A stretch of 64,000 nucleotides of DNA. Source: Yponomeuta sedellus (taxonomy: Eukaryota > Arthropoda > Insecta > Lepidoptera > Yponomeutidae). Location of the stretch: the NCBI GenBank assembly GCA_934045075.1, contig OW203747.1, positions 8,018,357 to 8,082,356 on the forward strand, written 5' to 3'. The position numbers and the translations under genes were made by a program. Each line of letters opens with the position of its first letter. The first letter of the stretch is position 1. This document shows positions 1-9,801 of this stretch, in pieces. The notes below the pieces were generated by a model. That model was not told where the DNA came from. It searched no databases and saw only the letters and a program-made list of their open reading frames with translations.

Positions 1-314
1 GTGATCACATTTTACACTAACTGTAGAAAATAAAATAGTAAAGATGATTTCACTATATATTATTTTATAAAATCACAAATATTTATTCACCTGCAAAGAA
101 TGGCGCACTAATTAAGCGTCTTAATCTACAACGTATTTAATTTCTTGGAAATAGCATGAAATTCATTGGAAGTACCAACAACGTGTGGCTATATTTCGCG
201 GAACTGTTAGGGTAATAGTTCAAGGTTAAACCAACCCACCCACCTACGTTAGCATGACATGCATGTTTGTACAGTTTGTCTAAAAATTCAAGAAAGCGGA
301 CGTGAAACTTCCTA

Positions 315-520
315 AGTGGTATTATCGGTGCAGCGGTAACGCATCTCCTTGCTATGCAAGAGGTCCCGGGTACGAACCTGGACTGGGTACAAAAAAAAAC
401 TCAGATCTTGGATGTTTACATGTTTGTGATGTCGCGGTTTTTGGTTCTCACGACAGAGGTTAGTGTGTGGGGCCAAAAGCAATGTATGTGCCTGTATGTA
501 AAGGTATGTTATGTCATCGA
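315..520 (+). mobile_element. tRNA-like SINE, family B, degenerate copy
   Basis: Carries tRNA-like A- and B-box remnants (GGTGCAGCGGTAACGC and a diverged GGTACGAACC). The downstream body is shared with the copies at 1.2 and 15.5 kb: poly(A) run, GTTTGTGATGTCGCGGTTT, and GCAATGTATGTGCCTGTATG. Confidence 0.75.
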
Positions 521-566
521 AAATTAAGACCATATACAGTTTGTCCACAAATTTAAGAAACCGAAA

Positions 567-757
567 GTGAAACTTTATTATTGGTATAATCGGAAATTAA
601 GACCATTTACTACCGTTGATCAGTTATTGATCGTTAAGGATAACGATCTGCGAAAAACTGCAGGCAGATGCTGGATGCGGCAAGCTGAATGCAGGGCGCT
701 ATGGCGCTCATTAGGGGAGGGCGATCTCCAGCAGTGGACTAGTAAACCCTGACGACG
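567..757 (+). pseudogene. 3' end of an RTE-like LINE: ORF C terminus and (GAC)n tail
   Basis: The plus frame reads DNDLRKTAGRCWMRQAEC then RALWRSLGEGDLQQWTSKP and a stop at 750-752, followed by a GAC repeat. The DD/DL..W-R-AE-R--WR-L-E----QWT pattern is the usual C terminus of RTE-type LINE ORFs. Related 3' ends recur at 46.4, 47.4, 48.0, 50.9, 58.0 and 62.7 kb. Strongly 5'-truncated and non-functional. Confidence 0.65.
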
Positions 758-1102
758 ACGACGACTACCGTTGATTAAGCACAATACTTACATCTTTTTA
801 ATGAATTAACTTGAATTTATTGAATTTTTTTATTTTTATAAAGCTTTTAACTGCAAGAAATTGAGTGACACAGACAAAAAGTCTGAGCAAAACTTTACTC
901 TTTAATTTCTACACTTTTTGGACAAAGTATAAACGCTGGCATCCACAGTACAAAGAGGGCGGTCAAGGCTCTAAACAGAGCCAATCTTGTGCGTCAAAAT
1001 GACTGAAGACTAGAATTGACCGTCACTTACAATAATCAGATCAGGAATCAATGTTGCGAAATGAAAATATTAGTTCTGTATACAATAAAGGAGAGGGGGA
1101 AG

Positions 1103-1830
1103 TGGAGCCGTAGAACGGCGACTTCTCAAGCGTGAGGTCTAGGATTCGAATCCCGGCATGTACCAGTGACTTTTTTATCTTAGTTAGGTACATTTGTGAC
1201 TTTATGACGACCTCTGTGGCGTAGCGGTAGCGCGTCTGTCTACCATGCAAGAGGTCCCGGGCTCGAATCCCGGCTGGGGACAAAAAAAACCCCAGGTTTT
1301 TGCATGTTTAGTTGTTTGTGATGTCGCGGTTTCTTATTCCCACGACACAGGGTATCCTAGTGTAGGGCCAGGAGCAATGTATGTGCCTGTATGTAAATGT
1401 TATGTTATGATATGTATGTATATTAGCAATAGTATGTGTTAATGATTCGCGATACTCATACATAGATATACCCCGTCCGCGGACATAGTAAGTGTGGTGT
1501 GTACAATAATTGACTGTACTTGCGACTCCAGTCCACCCGTGACCACGGCAACTGCAACGCTGCCGAAACGTCGGGAATTAAAGTACGTGTCACCCAATAA
1601 ATAATCGCGATGAGACCCGTTTAAAAATATAACTATTGTAACAGCAATACCACTCGCTAACCGTGAAGGAAGACATCGTGAGGAAATCTGTGTGTCCGAG
1701 GTGTTCGAAAATTTCAGCGCTTGAAATTGTCGATCCGCGGTGGGTACGCGTGGTAATTAAGGCCATACTCTCTCTCTCTCTCTGAGAGAAATCCTGTGCC
1801 CAGCAGTGGGCCGATTAAAGACTACATAAA
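1103..1830 (+). mobile_element. Nested SINE cluster: family C split by family B and another repeat
   Basis: A family C head (tRNA-like, B box GGATTCGAATCC, then CATGTACCAGTGAC) runs to about 1203 and its body and CT/GA-rich tail resume at about 1630-1830. Between them lie a near complete family B SINE (about 1204-1435, B box GGGCTCGAATCC) and a piece with the GAAACGTCGGG hairpin motif (about 1450-1620). The order implies later insertion into the family C element. Confidence 0.7.
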
Positions 1831-1856
1831 TAAAACTATAAAGAATATTCTTTATC

Positions 1857-1862
1857 TTTATT
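1857..1862 (-). terminator. Candidate poly(A) signal
   Basis: AATAAA on the minus strand, 30 bases beyond the candidate kirre stop. Such hexamers are common in AT-rich DNA and repeats, so this is weak support only. Confidence 0.25.
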
Positions 1863-1891
1863 TCTTCTACTATTAGTTATAACGAGCAACA

Positions 1892-2009
1892 CTAACGACA
1901 AGCGCTCTCTAAGGGTGACACGCGGTAAACCTCCGCGTCGCTACTCCCGTGACCTCGCAGTTTAGTTGGAAATGAGCTACCTACGTGCAACTCACGCGCA
2001 AACTGCGCT
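1892..2009 (-). CDS. kirre: Candidate terminal exon of kirre with stop codon
   Basis: 118 bp, acceptor TTTTAAACAG before 2009, TAG stop at 1894-1892. The single first base completes the codon left by the previous exon, and 38 open codons follow before the stop: AQFARELHVGSSFPTKLRGH then GSSDAEVYRVSPLESACR. In favour are the correct phase, the good acceptor and a position only 251 bp downstream. Against it are the absence of family similarity that I recognise and an end (SACR) that lacks the PDZ-binding type C terminus expected in this family. A strong internal GTGAGT donor-like site lies 14 bases in. It may be an isoform-specific end or a false exon; further exons could lie left of base 1. 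Confidence 0.45.
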
Positions 2010-2260
2010 CTGTTTAAAATAAATTGTTCAGTGCCTTCATCTCATCTAATCCGTATCAGTAAACTCATATGTGTGTAACGTGTTCGTGACATTTGAGCTT
2101 TTTCCTGTGCACACAAACTCTTTCAACAAGACAAACCCACTGAAACCCTAACTAGCCGAGTGGTCGTGGCACCTAACGCCACATAGTGTTTTTTTAACCA
2201 TTTACTGGTGGTAGATATCGACCTAAACTCTGTTATCTTCTACGAAGGAAATGTTCTCAC

Positions 2261-2376
2261 CTGTTAGGTGTCAACTTGTCATTGGCATGCGTGGGCGACT
2301 GGACACGCAGCGAACCAGGCGTGTAATCGTGTCCGTAGTGCACGTAGGTTTGATACCCGTTGCTGTACCCATTGTT
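2261..2376 (-). CDS. kirre: kirre exon (visible 13): cytoplasmic tail
   Basis: 116 bp, acceptor TCCACAG before 2376, donor CAG|GTGAGA after 2261. Phase 0 start and phase 2 end. The product NNGYSNGYQTYVHYGHDYTP is followed by GSLRVQSPTHANDKLTPN and a split Arg/Ser codon. The Tyr-rich start resembles the tail segments of Kirre (GYVPYGDYSTHYSPP) and Rst (NGYAHYFEYALDYSPP) as I remember them. Phases match both neighbours. Confidence 0.83.
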
Positions 2377-2582
2377 CTGTGGAGGAACGACTTTATTCAT
2401 CATCTTCATCATTAATCCATTATATCTTCACTGAGGGGCACCCACCCTGTATGTTACTCCAGTGATTTCGGTAACCACTCTTTTTTGGTCAGTCCTTCAG
2501 CCTTTACCTGGAGGGGTATCAGCTATCGACTGGTCGAATACAAGAATTGGCCACTAAACGTACACAAATTGACACAAAGTTC

Positions 2583-2890
2583 AAAATTATTTTGCTAAAT
2601 TCCACCAAAAATCTCACAAGCACCATGCGGTTAGTTAATGCACCACCCTCTCTCCCACTTTTTCAAGCAGAAGCAACACACCGCCACAAGTGCACTTTTG
2701 AGCCTGAGGATGCCTCGTGTTAGAGGCGAAACGCGTCGCGTATTTTCTCACACAAGTATTGGTGTCGGTGGTGGTGTGTTCGTGTCTTCAAGACAATGCT
2801 TCTGTTTGAAAAAGTGAGAGGGAGGGCGGCGCATTAACTAACCGCATGGTGCTTGTGGGATGTGTGGCGGAATTTAGCAAAGTAATTTTC
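2583..2890. mobile_element. Foldback element (family E) in a kirre intron
   Basis: Long imperfect inverted repeat. The left arm begins AAAATTATTTTGCTAAATTC and runs through CAAGCACCATGCGGTTAGTT; the right arm is its reverse complement, ending at 2890. The centre contains GAGGCGAAACGCGTCGCG. Related copies lie at 13.66, 14.53 and 34.93 kb. It is non-coding and sits 67 bp from the donor of the tail exon at 2957-3130. Confidence 0.8.
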
Positions 2891-2956
2891 ACTCTTTAAT
2901 GCTATTATGGATTTCCGGAAAGTAACGCATGATTCCATACAAAGTTCAAGTCTCAC

Positions 2957-3130
2957 CTTATAGCAGTCCACATACACCGGGTCGCTGTAGTCATTGCTGT
3001 ATCTGTAAGGCTGGTAACCCTTGTTCTGTCCAACAGTGGTAGCCAAAGGCACGGAACCAGCCAATGGGGCTCCCCCACCTAGCTTCGCGTTTGAGCATAG
3101 GGTACTGTCTGACCCCGTATTGGAGTAGTC
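2957..3130 (-). CDS. kirre: kirre exon (visible 12): cytoplasmic tail
   Basis: 174 bp, exactly 58 codons, phase 0 at both ends, acceptor TCCCAG before 3130, donor AAG|GTGAGA after 2957. The product DYSNTGSDSTLCSNAKLGGG is followed by APLAGSVPLATTVGQNKGYQ and PYRYSNDYSDPVYVDCYK. It is rich in tyrosines (DYS, GYQPY, RYSNDY, VYVDCY) that could serve as phosphotyrosine docking sites; this is inference. Because it is a whole number of codons it could be skipped in an isoform without shifting frame. Confidence 0.9.
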
Positions 3131-3689
3131 CTGGGAACAATAATGTGTTGCTATTGCTATAGATTGTCAACTTTACTCGATGTAGAGCTGTCTGTGGCCT
3201 ACATATATCAGAATGGGAGGTGGGACTTGGGGGAGGGGGGTTCAGGCTGTGTGGTGGAGAAGGAATGTTGCATCTGCTATAATATGGCCAGGAGATGCTG
3301 CAAATTTATCGCTCGCAGTCAAAGCGGTATCACAGCTTGTAGGATGGTTCGCATCTTGAAGAATGCATGCATTACTACAGAATGAAGATAGCAAAAACTA
3401 ATAGGGTAACAGGCGAAACAAATTGTTTGTGTGAAGGTAGTTTCGAAGAGTACAAAAATACGTTCTCTTCCTCTCATTACATTCGGTAAAGTAATTTTTT
3501 TTTAGAAATTCGCTGATCAAGAACTGGTTTCTGCCTAAACTATGTAGGTGAAGTTACCCCTAAGAGTAAAACTTGAGTCATCTGAGACCATAACAAATGT
3601 ATCTCTATTTATAGTTCTAGAGATTAGAGATGAAGACAGATAAAGACTCATCAGACGTCTATGTCTTTGTCATAAAAAGGAAAGAAGCA

Positions 3690-3880
3690 GAATATTTCAG
3701 CCAGATGTTGCTGCCTGTACGTAATACAGAGAGTATTTTAAAGAGGTTTCGAAATTTCACTGATGCCAGTAACTCGCCCATGAGCCCAAATTGGAGAGCG
3801 CTGGCACGGTTAGCCAGAGGTCGCGGGTTCGAGTCCCGGCATGGCTGGAATTTTTAGCCTCTAAATAGGTGTTTAAAAAT
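3690..3880 (+). mobile_element. tRNA-like SINE, family A
   Basis: The tRNA-like body contains AGAGCGCTGGCACGGTTAGC and the B box GGGTTCGAGTCCC, preceded by the family leader (GTACGTAATACAGAGAGTAT, GAAATTTCACTGATGCC) and followed by TTTTTAGCCTCTAAATAGGT. It lies in a kirre intron, antisense to the gene. Confidence 0.8.
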
Positions 3881-4277
3881 ATCTGAGGTTAGATACAGCG
3901 AATAGCATATTGATAAATTGATTAAAAGCAAAACAAACCAAATGCGTAATCAAATCAGAAATGAAGAGATCCGTAGAAGAACCCGAGTTATTGGATTGCT
4001 CTAAGATGCTCAGTTGAAGTGGGAGTGTGCGGGGCTGATAGCTCGAAAAACTGATGGCCGTTGAGGCGAAAAAGTTCTGACCTGGCGGCCATGTACCGGA
4101 CGATGCAGCATGGGAAGGCGGACCTGATGGTCTGACAACTTAGTTACAGTGGCGGGGAATCGTTAATGTTAAGTGCGGAGGGCACAAGACCGTGAAACTT
4201 GAAAAATCATGAGGGAAGCCTATATCCTGCAGTGCGTGTGAAATGGCTGACGATGATGATGAAAACAAACTACTTAC

Positions 4278-4516
4278 CACTTCACAGCTCCCGTTTGCTT
4301 GTCTCAGCTCCAACTTTAAGTCGCTAATGTTCGAGTTCCTGTCGTTCTCCTTATACAAGTGTTCAGCGGTTACAGTAACATCCGGCTTCTTAACCACTTG
4401 CGTCTGCTTGCTCTTCCTCTGTTTCCTTTGGCACAAGATCACGAGCATCACGACTGTGCCCACCATTATAGTGCCTGACGTCACGCCGAAAAGTATCATC
4501 AGGAGTGGGAAGGTTT
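4278..4516 (-). CDS. kirre: kirre exon (visible 11): transmembrane segment and proximal cytoplasmic tail
   Basis: 239 bp, acceptor TTTCAG before 4516, donor GTG|GTAAGT after 4278. Phase 1 start and phase 0 end. The product begins KTFP and enters a membrane helix (LLMILFGVTSGTIMVGTVVM then LVIL), stopped by the basic run CQRKQRKSKQ. The tail continues KKPDVTVTAE, YKENDRNSNISDLKLELRQ and ends GSCEV. The PDVTVTAE run sits where Drosophila Kirre/Rst have a PADVIS-type motif. Reading on past the donor gives a run of serines, which is intron. Confidence 0.96.
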
Positions 4517-5295
4517 CTGAAAAAAGCTCGAGTTTTTGGTGTTGTGTTTTTATATGGACTTTATCTTTGTGTCTCGAGATATATTTGCAGTAGAATGAGC
4601 AGAGATGTAGAAATTGCTCTATCTATCATCTCCTGAAGTGAATTTGAGAGAGGAAGCAGATATACCCTTTGCTAAAGATATATAGCAGCATATGGTGTAT
4701 GCAGACGTTTGATATATTAGCGACACCCCCTCGAAGACTAGTGGTAAAACTACTAAAAGTACTAGTGTTTAAAATCTAAACAGCTAAAATACAATTTTGA
4801 TTATTGGATCAGAACTGATTTCTTTTGTCAGCGACACAACTTAACCTTCTTAGCCTCTAAATAGGTTCTTAAAACTGAGACACAACTGCCAACAGTTTGT
4901 TCATATATTAATTGAGTAAAAGAGATCTGGCGATAAGCCATTTGACCTGCCATGACTTGGTGTGGAAGTGTGTTAACATCCATGTCATGACAAATTTACA
5001 CTTATAGTTTACAATTCGCAGCAGCATGTTTTTAACGACCTTCTATAACTGGTAGTGATCTAAAACATATAATCCAAATTTTGGCTTGGACCACTCTCTC
5101 ATCATACGAACATTATTGTTGTATGACAACTGCATAAACATGCCGATTTTATTTCGTTGCTGCTTCAAATCTACGCGTGCACATACATCGAACCTTCTAG
5201 GGGTCAGTGGTATGAAAAAATCACCCACGTGACCCGACCATGTCATGGTACTGTAATGTACTAACAGAATCGACCCAGTTTAAAATTCAACTTAC

Positions 5296-5449
5296 TCATA
5301 GGTTTGAGTGTAATAGTTATATCGTCGCTCCCGTAATTATTGGACACATTGCACCTGTACACTCCGAAGTGTTTTGGTTGGCTCTCCCGAATGATCAGGG
5401 TTGAGTTCACTATACCTCCCTCTTGAAGGTCTTCTTGAAATGCGTAATC
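5296..5449 (-). CDS. kirre: kirre exon (visible 10): second part of Ig5
   Basis: 154 bp, acceptor CAACAG before 5449, donor ATGA|GTAAGT after 5296. Phase 0 start and phase 1 end. It contains STLIIRESQPKHFGVYRCNV then SNNYGSDDITITLKPM. YRC is the second Ig5 cysteine. The family pattern is STLIIRDSQA-H-GKYNCTV-N-YG-D. NST and NVS are possible glycosylation sites. It ends at the juxtamembrane stalk. Confidence 0.95.
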
Positions 5450-5534
5450 CTGTTGAGAAACAAAATGTTAAGACGTTGTTCCTGTTTAAATCCAAACATA
5501 TAGAAATGGCTTTGTTTGATACCTACGTCATCAT

Positions 5535-5775
5535 CATCAACCCATATTCCCAACGAAGGACACGGGTCTCTTCCCTGAGAAACGTATAGACCATACTCCA
5601 CCACGGGGGCCAAAACGGGTTGACGGGGATTGTAAAACTGTGGCGGGCCTTACTGTCAGACGTTATTAAGCCGCCCATAAAGCCTCTGACATAGCTTAAC
5701 GAATATGATTACATGACAGCCAGCACCAACGGTGATGCGGTAGTCACGGGATGCTCCCCCATCAATAGTAATACC
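5535..5775 (-). mobile_element. 5S-derived SINE (family D), partial
   Basis: The tail half is recognisable (GGCACGGGTCTCTTCCCTGA, CCATACTCCACCACGGGGGC, GGCGGGCCTTACTGTCAGA), with a decayed middle. It fills more than half of the 433-bp intron between the two Ig5 exons. Confidence 0.7.
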
Positions 5776-5882
5776 TTTACTAGACTGGCCAGCGCAGAAG
5801 GCTAACCACACAGATTGAGACAACCTTATTACTTGAGTACTAAAGACGTTGTTTGTCTACACGTGAAACGCTTAAAGCATAC

Positions 5883-6028
5883 CTGGTCGTGAATGGTATC
5901 AATTTCCTTGTCCCCGAACGTCCAAATAATGCTGTCGATCTTAGGTATCGCAAACGCTGCACATTCAATCTTAACTATATCGCCTTGAGATCCAAATTGC
6001 GTTGCGTTGGAGAGGATCTTCGGTGGTC
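5883..6028 (-). CDS. kirre: kirre exon (visible 9): first part of Ig5
   Basis: 146 bp, acceptor TTCCAG before 6028, donor CAG|GTATGC after 5883. Phase 1 start and phase 0 end. The product GPPKILSNATQFGSQGDIVK is followed by IECAAFAIPKIDSIIWTFGD and KEIDTIHDQ. It has the first Ig5 cysteine (IEC), the tryptophan (IIWTF), and SNAT as a possible glycosylation site. Confidence 0.95.
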
Positions 6029-6327
6029 CTGGAACGCAAGGCACTTTTACGGTACTTGGACGGTGAATAGAAGAGGAAATTAATACAGCGTTAATATTGC
6101 GCATTTCTTAGAACAATTTGGAAAGATTTAGATGATAAATATTTTTTTGTACCAATAGTTCATTATATCTTGTATGCTGAAATTTGTAAGCTTAAAAAGG
6201 TTTTTATAACATTGAAATACAATTTATAGCGCACCACCATGTGGACTAAAGGTAGGAAGACAGAGAGAATCCAGAGTTTAGTTAATAATGTGTTGTTTCC
6301 ACGAAAGTTTAAGTAAAAAATGATTAC

Positions 6328-6451
6328 CTTTGATAAAAACATTTGCCTCAGCTGCAATTGCAGGGTAACCGTCTACCGTAGCTTTACAAACGTATTTGCC
6401 AATCGTGTGTGTGTCTACGGTTAATGTTAAATTTTGCATTTTTCCTACTCT
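6328..6451 (-). CDS. kirre: kirre exon (visible 8): second part of Ig4
   Basis: 124 bp, acceptor CCGCAG before 6451, donor AAAG|GTAATC after 6328. Phase 0 start and phase 1 end. The product RVGKMQNLTLTVDTHTIGKY is followed by VCKATVDGYPAIAAEANVFI. YVC is the second Ig4 cysteine; the family pattern is TAGRY-CKA-V-G-AEI-A-A-VY-KG. NLT is a possible glycosylation site. Confidence 0.95.
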
Positions 6452-6534
6452 CTGCGGACAAAACAAAAATACGTTCGTTAGTATCATTCCGCATGATACA
6501 TTTCAAATTGGACATAAATTATATTCGTTTTGTT

Positions 6535-6665
6535 GCACTTACCCGTGCTAAGGACAATTTAAAAACCTGTTTAGAGGCTAAACAGGTTTCCACCCATGCC
6601 GGGACTCGAACCCACAACCTCTGGCTAACCGTGCAAGCGCTCTCCCAACTGAGCTAATGGTTAAG
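6535..6665 (-). mobile_element. tRNA-like SINE, family A, truncated
   Basis: Runs from the CGTGCTAAGGACAATTTAAA end through AACCTGTTTAGAGGCTAAAC to the tRNA-like part (GCCGGGACTCGAACCCACAA, CAACTGAGCTAATGG). A short inverted piece of the same head (TTACCCATTAGCTCAGTTGG) follows at about 6680-6700. Confidence 0.8.
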
Positions 6666-6774
6666 TACCGATGCCGGTACTTACCCATTAGCTCAGTTGG
6701 GATGGCCAAAAATTTACTATTTAAATGAGAGGATTTTTATTTTTTTATTACTATATATTGTGTACATCTTACTT

Positions 6775-7035
6775 ATACTATTTTTATTTTTAATGCCCTA
6801 ACCCATGCTAAGGACAATTTTAAAAACCTATTTAGAGACAAAAAAATCCACCCATGCCGGGATTCGAACCCGCGACCTCTACCTATCCGTGCCAGCGCTC
6901 TTTCCTCGCTAATTTCTCTTTCTTTCTCGCTAATGGGCGACTCACCGGCGTCAGTGACATTTCGAACCACTTTACACTATTCTCTGTATTACGTACAGGC
7001 AGCGACATCTGGCTTAAGTAAATTGCATCACTTAT
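6775..7035 (-). mobile_element. tRNA-like SINE, family A, with leader
   Basis: Carries the 3' part CCTATTTAGAGAC, the B box GCCGGGATTCGAACCCGCGA, a partly scrambled A-box region with a CT-rich insert, and the leader GTATTACGTACAGGCAGCGA. It shares an intron with the preceding copy. Confidence 0.78.
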
Positions 7036-7483
7036 AGCCCCGACTACCTTCTTATGGTGCTACAACCCCTTGTGAATCTTGGCCTCTTCAACATTTTTAT
7101 CTATTATGTGTACATCGCTATCACTTTATTTTAAAATCAATCTATTTACGCAATCTACCTTAGATTGTACACGTAAATTATTGATAAATGCCGTTTCCTT
7201 CGGTTTTCATTAATCAATACAAAATTACCCCACTATGCTGTAGGTTTGTGTTTGTTATAGAGGGGAATTTAACATAACACGCTGTTCCCAGCGGTTTTAC
7301 GCTCCCGAAGCTCCCGAAGTACTTAATTATTATAAGTACTTAATTTGTTATACTATCAATTTGGAATCTCTGAGCTAGTTCTATCAAAATGAAGGCCAGT
7401 GGAACGTTTTTCAGACATACACTTTCTACTTTAACTCCTTTGGACCTTGGACCACCTGATAGACGTGAAACTGTAATACTTAC

Positions 7484-7617
7484 AATATCCTGATCTTCTT
7501 CCTTATGCAGCCAAACTATATCTGGCTTGGGATACCCGTCTACATCACAGGTTAGAGTGACTGTGGACTCAACTTCACCCTCAGCATCTTTAGGTACGTT
7601 TCTGAACGATGGCGCAT
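7484..7617 (-). CDS. kirre: kirre exon (visible 7): first part of Ig4
   Basis: 134 bp, acceptor TAACAG before 7617, donor ATT|GTAAGT after 7484. Phase 1 start (completes the Tyr codon of YAPSF) and phase 0 end. The product YAPSFRNVPKDAEGEV is followed by STVTLTCDVDGYPKPDIVWL and HKEEDQDI. It has the first Ig4 cysteine (LTC) and the tryptophan (VWL). YAPSFR is identical to the Kirre Ig3-Ig4 join as I remember it. Confidence 0.95.
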
Positions 7618-7664
7618 CTGTTACAGGAAAAATATTTTTTTTATTAGAATCTCATTATTAGAAT

Positions 7665-7890
7665 ATACTATTTTTATTTTTAATGCACTAACCCGTGCTA
7701 AGGACAAATTTAAAAACCTATTTAGAGGCTAAAAAATTCACCCATGCATGGATTCGAACCCGCAACCTCTGGCAATCCGTGCACGGATAGCCAGAGGTTG
7801 CGGGTTCGAATCCATGCACGGATAGCCACAGGTTGCGGGTTCGAATCCCGGCATGGGTGAATTTTTTAGCCTCTAATAGGTTTTTACATT
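7665..7890. repeat. Foldback made of two opposed family A SINE halves
   Basis: The minus-oriented half (AACCTATTTAGAGGCTAAAA, GATTCGAACCCGCAACCTCT) is followed at once by its plus-oriented counterpart, with part of the T-arm region present twice in the plus sense. It starts about 48 bp upstream, in transcript sense, of the acceptor of kirre exon 7484-7617. Confidence 0.75.
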
Positions 7891-9698
7891 ATTAGAATGT
7901 TTATACATTTGGGTAGATATCTAAGATATCTCTATCCAAATGTGTAGATATCCAAGATATCTATCTTAGTAAGATTTTATTATCTGTGTAAGTGTATTAA
8001 GTATGTAGTGTATGTTGTGCTCGTGCATAGACCCGTTTCACATCTCCACTCCGACTCCCCAAGGTTTACTAGAAGAAATCTCTTACAGAACTCGCCTTTG
8101 TACATGTATTTTCTTGCATTGTATTTCTTTTTTGTGTTTTTCGTGTGCAATTAAGTATAATAATAACAAGAATTGTATTACGAATAAATTCTAGAAGTGA
8201 CGCAGAATTGTTTGATAAAGTGTTTGATACACTTCCAATTCTGCGATATATACCTATCTTTGACAAGCACGGTTTTGTGTCTCTGGCGAAGATCATCAAA
8301 CAAAAAATTAAGTATTACATTTTACACAAAATTTATATGATAGCTTTCATATGTGTTGTTTTATTTTTTTGTTTTGTTTGTTTTAATCTACTAACAATCT
8401 TATTTATAGATAAATAATGAGTTTACATTAAATCTAGGACGCAATGCAAACAGCTAAACTTTCCCAAGTCAGTATTTTGGAGACTTTTTGCTTTAAAAAA
8501 CGTAAGTGAGGACTGATTAAAAGATAAACCATCATGTGTGTTACGACTTCCCGAGTCACGCAATTTGTGTTGCTAAATTAACAGATTTTGAAAGTTACTA
8601 TACTGGAAAGTCGCGACTTCTGACATTTAAAACGCGAGACTAGCGACGTCGTACTACGCACGCAGCAAAGTCAGTACGAACGCACAACTCATGCTTTCGT
8701 GGCGCTAAAATATCAGAATTTGACAATACATGTGCTGAAAAGTCCTGACTTTTGATATTTGAAACCCAGGACTAGCGTCATCGAATAGTGTCAAATAAGG
8801 CTCGAGTCTTCGGGTTTACGAAGATGAAGAAAAACATCGTGAGAAAGCCCTAGTGTTTAAGGTATTTCGCACATTGAGTGGCCCAATAATGAAACTAAAG
8901 GCTATAAAGCTCTCTTGTACACGATTAATCAAGTCGCTATAAAACTTATAGGACAATTTGCATCAACGTGTCTTGAATAGACGTTTTCATATTGGAAAAA
9001 AACCGTAACGACACAACAATTAGAAGTTTCCTACATTTATAACCGCCGCTGTGCAAACGTTGAGCAATCGTTGTGTCACCGTTTTATGAAAAAGCACTGG
9101 TCTTAAGTTGTTTCCAATGTGAAACCGTAAATTTACTGAACAGAATAGGCGCGGCGAAAGAATCAAAGATTAAACAATACTGGGGGAAGTACATATTAAA
9201 AGGATTTAAAACACTGATTTAGTTTTATAAAAAAAGAGGTAACCAATATTTTTAATAAAATAAAAGATTATAATACTACTTTTAGCCATTTTGACTGAAA
9301 CACCAATCACACCGCGTGTCGTCACGCTTAGGTTAACATTGGTAAACTTCACCCATGCTTTGTTGTGACTAGTGATTACGAAGTCTGTTTACCTGGGCGT
9401 GACGTCAGTTTGGACGCCATGACACTGCAAGCTGTTTTCCCACAATTTAAAATAATTTTAGAAAAAGGGCGTTCGTTAATCGTTTTACTTTGTTACTAAA
9501 AATATAAGTGGTTTTGTAAATAATAAATGCCCCCACATTATGGAAGAAGATTTAAAAATCTTTCGTCACGCCTATTGAGGGAAAGCAGTGAATTGAATTT
9601 TAAAATGAAATGAAGCCTCAGAAGTATCTACAATGTAGATACATTACCGAGTGCTCAAGTGATTCGAATCGCTGCTATCATAATTAATTCAAACTCAC
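7891..9698. other. Intron sequence, nothing recognised
   Basis: AT-rich intron of kirre after the foldback. Only short open frames of biased composition are present. I see no RNA gene, no repeat shared with the rest of the window and no coding similarity. Confidence 0.5.
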
Positions 9699-9801
9699 AT
9701 GCCACAACCAAAGTGATGGCTTCGTCAGTAGTGCCAATCGCGTTTTCGACGTGACATTTCAATCTAACTCCATTATAATCCCTTGATATGTTTCGGATTA
9801 C
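9699..9801 (-). CDS. kirre: kirre exon (visible 6): end of Ig3
   Basis: 103 bp, acceptor TCCCAG before 9801, donor GCAT|GTGAGT after 9699. Phase 0 start and phase 1 end. The product VIRNISRDYNGVRLKCHVEN continues AIGTTDEAITLVVA. LKC is the second Ig3 cysteine. The family pattern is VIRNV-RK--DAIVKCEV-N-VGKSE. Confidence 0.94.

Noticed and set aside
1207..1280. Cloverleaf-like tRNA gene
   Set aside because: The head is followed by a body shared with other copies (0.3 and 15.5 kb); it is the head of a SINE, not a tRNA gene.
4140..4499. Stand-alone 119-residue membrane protein starting at the Met in the helix
   Set aside because: It is the kirre membrane exon read past its GTAAGT donor; the Ser-rich end is intron.
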